17,294 nt of DNA, taken from positions 1 through 17,294 of the forward strand of contig JAOPVG010000428.1 in NCBI GenBank assembly GCA_025966255.1, given 5' to 3'. Position numbers and translations under genes: made by a program. Source of the DNA: Jatrophihabitans sp. GTDB lineage: Bacteria > Actinomycetota > Actinomycetes > Mycobacteriales > Jatrophihabitantaceae. Shown one piece after another: positions 13,648 through 17,294 of the stretch; within the stretch, counting starts at the first letter, position 1, and every line of letters begins with the position of its first letter. Below the pieces are notes generated by a model. It was not told where the DNA came from, did no database searches, and saw only the letters and a program-made list of their open reading frames with translations.

Positions 13648-14636
13648 TGACGCCAGGACCGGCCGACCTGCTCGACCGGCTCGACTCATGTGTCGCCACG
13701 CTACGGAGGGGCGAGATCGTGGTCATCACCGACCGCATCCGCGACATCGGTGTCGTGGGCATCGCAGGTAGCCGGACGACCGCGCAGAACGTGAACTTCC
13801 TGATCCAACACTGTCGCGGCATCGTGTACGGCGGTGCGGCCCGTGAGCATCTCGACCGGCTCGGCATCGGCCACCAGGACGGCGCCGACGTATTGCGGTC
13901 ACAGGTGTACGTGGCCGTCGACGCCGTCGCCGATGTCACGACCGGGGTATCCGCGGCCGACCGCGCGACCACGATTCGGGCCATTATCGATCCGACGACC
14001 ACGCGAGCCCAGCTGCGCACGCCGGGGCACGTCCTGCCCAGCGCGATCGACACGAGCGGGCGGGTCGAGAGCTTCTACTTCAACGAGGCACTGCAGTACC
14101 TGATCACGATGGCGGGTCTCGGCACCGGCCTCGCGCTGAGCGCGGTTCTGGCGGCGGACGGCTCGATGGCATCCGCGCACGATCTGCTGGGGTTCGCCGC
14201 CGAGCACAACGCACCGTGCATCGACTTCACCGAGGTGCTGCGCACGAGACGGCACCGCGACGGTTGGTCCGAACCGTGGCCCGGACAACGCGCGCTCACC
14301 ATGTCGCACCTCCGGACGCATCTCGCGATCACAGCTGTCGGGGCGCACGAGCACCACGCCGAGTACCCGGTCGAGCTCCTCCCGTTCTGCATGATCGGAC
14401 ACGCGTTGCGCGCGCCCGTTCCCTGCCGGGATCAGCTCGAGGCGGCGCTCGAACGCATGGAGCGGCGAGGCACTGGTGCCGTCGCGCTCGCTTGGCCCGC
14501 GGGCGCTCGCGGCCAGTCCCCCGACCACGCCGGAAACCACGAGCATCGAGTCAATCCCGCGCTAGCCGGCCTGATCGCCGCGGAACTCGCCGCCGCGCTC
14601 CCGCAGTCGGCCCTCGCGCCGGCCACGACCCGCTGA
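13647..14636 (+). CDS. RibB-like (DHBP synthase fold) protein lacking the catalytic signature
   Basis: The 329-residue protein aligns by eye with the RibB half of the RibBA encoded 800 bases downstream. The matches are LRRGEIVVITD at 20-29, NVNFLIQHCRGI at 48-59, ADVTTGVSAADRATTI at 95-110, RTPGHVLP at 124-131, and EALQYLITMAGLGTGLALSAVLAADGSMA at 147-175. But the RENEGD catalytic loop becomes RDIGVV (32-37), and the GHTEA motif with the metal-binding histidine becomes YFNEA (144-148). About 120 extra C-terminal residues are not GTP cyclohydrolase II: the C-x10-C-x-C zinc site is missing, but they include a histidine cluster HEHHAEYP (234-241). DHBP synthase activity is therefore unlikely. 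ATG 13647 overlaps the LLM stop. It could be a regulatory or moonlighting partner, or a new enzyme. Confidence 0.72.
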   Translation: MTPGPADLLDRLDSCVATLRRGEIVVITDRIRDIGVVGIAGSRTTAQNVNFLIQHCRGIVYGGAAREHLDRLGIGHQDGADVLRSQVYVAVDAVADVTTGVSAADRATTIRAIIDPTTTRAQLRTPGHVLPSAIDTSGRVESFYFNEALQYLITMAGLGTGLALSAVLAADGSMASAHDLLGFAAEHNAPCIDFTEVLRTRRHRDGWSEPWPGQRALTMSHLRTHLAITAVGAHEHHAEYPVELLPFCMIGHALRAPVPCRDQLEAALERMERRGTGAVALAWPAGARGQSPDHAGNHEHRVNPALAGLIAAELAAALPQSALAPATTR

Positions 14637-14645
14637 GGAGGACCA

Positions 14646-15440
14646 ATGATCGTCGTAGTCGGACTCGGCAACATCGGCATAGCCATCGCCGCGCGAATCA
14701 GCGAGTGCGGCCGGGATGTACTCGGTGTCGACCTCGCCGCCGAACGCCGGGACGAGTGGCGCGCCGTAACCGGTCGGACCGCGGTCGCCGATCTCGCCGA
14801 CGTGCCCTGGCCGGAGATCACTCACGTCTACGTGGTCGTCCGGCTGACCAACCAAGCCGAGGCGGTGCTTCAGCGCCTCGTCGAACTGCCCGTGCCGCGT
14901 GGCATACCCGTGTTCCTGAACACGACGCTGGAGCTCGACTACGCGCGGGGGCTCGGCCGTTACGCGGAGCGGCCGTGGCGACTCATCGAACTGCCGGTCT
15001 CGGGCGGTGACTCCGGTGCGCGCGCCGGCACCTTGACCGTCATGGCCGCCGGGCCGCTCGAAGCCTCGGATCGCGAGTACCTGCTGTCGACCTCCGCGAA
15101 CGAGGTCGTCGGCTTTGCGGAGTTCGGCGACCCGACCCTCGCGAAGTTGCTGAACAACGTCTCGGCCGCCTACACCGCGCTGTCGTACGCCGAGATGATG
15201 CTGCTTGCGGACGGTATGGGCATGGAGCCGCGCCGGCTGGCCGAGGTGCTGCGCACCTCGTCCGGCGGGAGCTGGATGGGCGATCACTTCGTCAATCTCG
15301 TCGACGACCTCCTCGGCAAGGACGTCGTGCTGCTGCGCAAGGAACTCGGCACACTGCCCGTCGTCAGCCTCGAGGACGACGACCACCTGCTGTCCCGGCT
15401 CGCGGAAGCACGCGCCATGCTGACCCGACCGGCGCGATGA
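14646..15440 (+). CDS. NAD(P)-binding 3-hydroxyisobutyrate dehydrogenase-family oxidoreductase, diverged copy
   Basis: The 264-residue protein starts MIVVVGLGNIGIAIAARI, with the Rossmann GLGNIG at 6-11, then VVVRLTNQAEAVL at 63-75 and LPVSGGDSGARAGTL at 116-130. The lysine helix GDPTLAKLLNNVSAAY has K167 in the catalytic position. It is shorter than and clearly different from the copy at 5010-5876, so it probably has its own substrate. The ATG at 14646 is preceded by a perfect AGGAGG at a 4-base spacing, the strongest ribosome site in the window. It sits 9 bases after the RibB-like stop and its TGA overlaps the ribBA start (ATGA). Beta-hydroxyacid dehydrogenase chemistry is expected; an imine reductase-like activity, also known in this superfamily, is an alternative. 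Confidence 0.82.
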   Translation: MIVVVGLGNIGIAIAARISECGRDVLGVDLAAERRDEWRAVTGRTAVADLADVPWPEITHVYVVVRLTNQAEAVLQRLVELPVPRGIPVFLNTTLELDYARGLGRYAERPWRLIELPVSGGDSGARAGTLTVMAAGPLEASDREYLLSTSANEVVGFAEFGDPTLAKLLNNVSAAYTALSYAEMMLLADGMGMEPRRLAEVLRTSSGGSWMGDHFVNLVDDLLGKDVVLLRKELGTLPVVSLEDDDHLLSRLAEARAMLTRPAR

Positions 15441-16729
15441 ACATGCGGTCAGTCGCGTCACCGTTCGCGTCGATCGAGGACGCCGTCGCCGCGATCGCGC
15501 GCGGAGAGATGGTGGTCGTCGTCGACGATGCTGATCGCGAGAACGAGGGCGACCTGATCCTTGCCGCCGACGCGGTCACGCCCGAAGCGGTCAACTTCAT
15601 GGCGACCCACGGGCGCGGGCTCATCTGCCTCTCGCTCGAGGGGAAGCGGCTCGACCGGCTCCGGATCGGTGCGATGGACCCGGAGTCGGGAGGCGGCGAG
15701 GAGACGCACTTCGGTGTCTCGATCGATCTCGACGAGCCCGACCGCACCGGGATAAGCGCCTACGACCGCGCGGCGACGGCGCTGCATGCCGTGTCACGGG
15801 CGGCGGTGCCCGAGGACTTCCGCCGACCGGGTCACGTGTTCACGCTTCGCTACACCCCCGGCGGCGTGCTCGTGCGGGCCGGGCACACCGAGGCGTCGGT
15901 TGATCTCGCCCGACTCGCGGGACGGGAGCCGGCCGGACTGATCTGCGAGATCATCGGCGACGACGGCACGATGCACCGCCTGCCGCAGATCATCGACTTC
16001 TGCGCGGAGCACGGACTTCTGTTGATCACGATCGCCGACCTGATCGCCTACCGGCGGCGCCGCGAGGACCTGGTGCGCCGCGTCGTCGAGACGCCGATGC
16101 CGACGGACTACGGCGACTGGCGCATGGTCGGCTACGAGTCACTCCTCGACGGGACGCACAGCGTCGCGATGCTGTACGGGCTTCCGGAGGGCAACCGGGA
16201 CGTGCTCGTGCGTATGCATTCCGAATGCCTGACCGGCGACGTGTTTCGCTCGCGCCGGTGCGACTGCGGCGGCCAGCTCGACATCGCAATGGCCCAGATC
16301 CAGGAAGAGGGCGAAGGGGTCATCGTGTACCTGCGGGGCCACGAAGGCCGCGGCATCGGACTCCTGCACAAACTGCAGGCCTACCAGCTCCAGGACGGCG
16401 GCCTCGACACCGTCCGGGCGAACCAGGCGTTGGGCCTGCCCGTCGATGCTCGCGACTACGGCGTCGGCGCCTCGATACTCGTCGATCTGGGGCTCTCGAC
16501 CCTGCGGCTGCTGACCAACAATCCGGCGAAGCGAGCCGGCTTGGAGGGGTTCGGCCTCGAGATCGTCGAGCGCGTGCCGGTACGGGTGGCCCCGAATGCC
16601 GCCAACCTGCGCTACCTGGCGGCGAAGTCGGCGCTGCTGGGGCACGACCTGAACGCCGGCCAGGAGCGCGAGACCGGGGGCGTCGGGCATCTCGCGCGCG
16701 CGCGAGGGCGAGCTCAGCCGGAGAGCTGA
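15437..16729 (+). CDS. ribBA: Bifunctional 3,4-dihydroxy-2-butanone-4-phosphate synthase / GTP cyclohydrolase II
   Basis: The 430-residue protein is a canonical RibBA. The N-terminal DHBP synthase domain (about 10-205) has DADRENEGDL with the catalytic RENEGD at 34-39, TGISAYDRA at 104-112, RRPGHVF at 129-135 and RAGHTEASVDL with H150. The C-terminal GTP cyclohydrolase II domain (about 220-405) has the zinc ligands C264, C275 and C277 (SECLTGDVFRSRRCDCGGQL) and LRGHEGRGIGL at 299-309. It supplies both precursors of riboflavin. The ATG at 15437 overlaps the preceding stop; a second ATG at 15443 is possible. No other riboflavin gene is visible, so this may be a pathway-dedicated second copy serving the LLM enzyme. 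The 3' end overlaps that of the convergent SDR by 16 bases. Confidence 0.92.
   Translation: MNMRSVASPFASIEDAVAAIARGEMVVVVDDADRENEGDLILAADAVTPEAVNFMATHGRGLICLSLEGKRLDRLRIGAMDPESGGGEETHFGVSIDLDEPDRTGISAYDRAATALHAVSRAAVPEDFRRPGHVFTLRYTPGGVLVRAGHTEASVDLARLAGREPAGLICEIIGDDGTMHRLPQIIDFCAEHGLLLITIADLIAYRRRREDLVRRVVETPMPTDYGDWRMVGYESLLDGTHSVAMLYGLPEGNRDVLVRMHSECLTGDVFRSRRCDCGGQLDIAMAQIQEEGEGVIVYLRGHEGRGIGLLHKLQAYQLQDGGLDTVRANQALGLPVDARDYGVGASILVDLGLSTLRLLTNNPAKRAGLEGFGLEIVERVPVRVAPNAANLRYLAAKSALLGHDLNAGQERETGGVGHLARARGRAQPES
16691..16706. repeat. 16-base perfect palindrome with a 12-base CG alternation inside the end of ribBA
   Basis: CTCGCGCGCGCGCGAG reads the same on both strands and contains (CG)6. 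It encodes part of the last dozen residues of RibBA (HLARARGRAQ). Just after it, AGCTC (16711-16715) and GAGCT (16723-16727) can form a small stem spanning both overlapping stop codons. No T-run follows in either direction, so a standard intrinsic terminator is not supported; a hairpin that slows convergent transcription, or simply biased coding sequence, are both possible. Confidence 0.5.
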
Positions 16730-17294
16730 CCGCCATCGACCAACAGCGTGCTGCCCGTCATCATGGCCGCGAGGTCGCTGACGGCGAAGAACACCACACG
16801 CGCGAGGTCATCCGGCTCGACTGTCCGGCGCAACGGGGTACGGGCGGCAAACGTCTCGATCGCGTCATAGACGCCGTCCTGCTCCAGCAGCGCGACGGCG
16901 TTCTCGGTCGGGACGAACGCCGGCGCCACCCCCAGGACGCGTACGCCCTGGGGACCGAGTTCGACGGCAAGGCTGCGCGTCATCCCGACGACGCCCGCCT
17001 TCGACGCGACGTAGTGCGTCATGTTCGCCGACGGGGCGCGAAAGGCGGACAAGGAAGCCAGATTGACGATCACCCCTCCTCGGCCCTGGGCGGTCATCAG
17101 CCGGGCGGCGGCTCGGCTGCCGAAGAACGTTCCCGTCAGGTTGACGTCCAGCACGCGCCGCCAATGGGCTTCCGGCATCTCCAGCAGCGAGTCTCGCGGG
17201 TAGATACCGGCGTTGTTCACCCAGATGTCAACGTGTCCGAATCGATCGGCCGCGAACGCGGCAAGCGCACTCACGGAGTCCTCGACGGCGACGT
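16714..17294 (-). CDS. Short-chain dehydrogenase/reductase (partial, 5' end beyond window)
   Basis: The reading frame is open to the right edge, so the N-terminal glycine-rich cofactor motif is outside the window. What remains is clearly an SDR: HVDIWVNNAGIYPRD with the NNAG motif, LDVNLTGTFFGSRAA, the catalytic serine in VNLASLSAFRAP, and HYVASKAGVVGMTRSLA with the Y-x3-K pair. The C-terminus reads MTGSTLLVDGGQLSG. It is more canonical than the SDR at 5890-6807 and probably acts on a different alcohol or ketone. A GTG at 17274 could be read as a start, but codons upstream continue in frame and the fold demands more. It is convergent with ribBA; the two stops overlap by 16 bases. The direction suggests it belongs to a unit starting outside this window. 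Confidence 0.86.
   Translation of the reverse strand, partial: VAVEDSVSALAAFAADRFGHVDIWVNNAGIYPRDSLLEMPEAHWRRVLDVNLTGTFFGSRAAARLMTAQGRGGVIVNLASLSAFRAPSANMTHYVASKAGVVGMTRSLAVELGPQGVRVLGVAPAFVPTENAVALLEQDGVYDAIETFAARTPLRRTVEPDDLARVVFFAVSDLAAMMTGSTLLVDGGQLSG

Noticed and set aside
12238..13689. A 483-codon minus-strand frame over the LLM gene
   Set aside because: No recognisable domain, and the opposite strand encodes a clear full-length LLM protein.
13647..14636. The RibB-like gene as a frameshifted pseudogene of ribBA
   Set aside because: The frame is intact over 329 codons with start overlap to LLM and a clean stop, and the conserved segments are interspersed in frame; it looks like divergence, not decay.

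Overview
The window is very GC-rich and densely coded, with many GTG starts, Shine-Dalgarno sites of the AGGAG type and repeated ATGA stop/start overlaps. The gene families (IpdABC-like proteins, acyl-CoA ligase, APH-domain kinase, LLM oxidoreductase, SnoaL-like proteins) and KstR2-type operators point to an actinobacterium, most likely a mycobacterium/Rhodococcus relative or another steroid- or terpenoid-degrading genus. No rRNA, tRNA, CRISPR array, insertion sequence or phage gene was found.

Layout. (1) Positions 1-1830, minus: ipdA-ipdB-ipdC-like genes joined by ATGA overlaps. IpdAB is known in steroid catabolism as a CoA-transferase-fold hydrolase that opens the last ring; the ipdC-like flavoprotein gene is cut by the window edge. 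(2) Positions 1949-3018, plus: two tandem SnoaL-like proteins, divergent from ipdA, with a perfect KstR2-type operator midway between. (3) Positions 3024-11055, minus: a long run of thioesterase, AMP-dependent acyl-CoA ligase, zinc alcohol dehydrogenase, FadR-type GntR regulator, SDR, 3-hydroxyisobutyrate dehydrogenase (HIBADH)-like oxidoreductase, APH-domain kinase and cyclase-family hydrolase. Internal promoters are likely before the dehydrogenase and before the SDR. (4) Positions 11178-16729, plus: VOC protein, alpha/beta hydrolase, LLM flavin/F420 oxidoreductase, a degenerate RibB-like protein, a second HIBADH-like oxidoreductase and a canonical RibBA. The divergent 11055/11178 gap holds a second KstR2-type operator. 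(5) Positions 16714-17294, minus: a partial SDR whose 3' end overlaps that of ribBA.

Taken together this looks like a catabolic island. An acid is activated to its CoA thioester, alcohols are oxidised by ADH and SDRs, and rings are probably opened by the cyclase-family hydrolase and IpdAB. An LLM oxygenase may contribute, with a dedicated flavin-precursor enzyme nearby. There is no acyl-CoA dehydrogenase, enoyl-CoA hydratase or thiolase here, so ordinary beta-oxidation would have to be encoded elsewhere. The substrate cannot be read from the sequence. The strangest elements are the RibB-like paralogue that lacks the catalytic signature of RibB, and the alpha/beta hydrolase whose nucleophilic serine is replaced by glycine.
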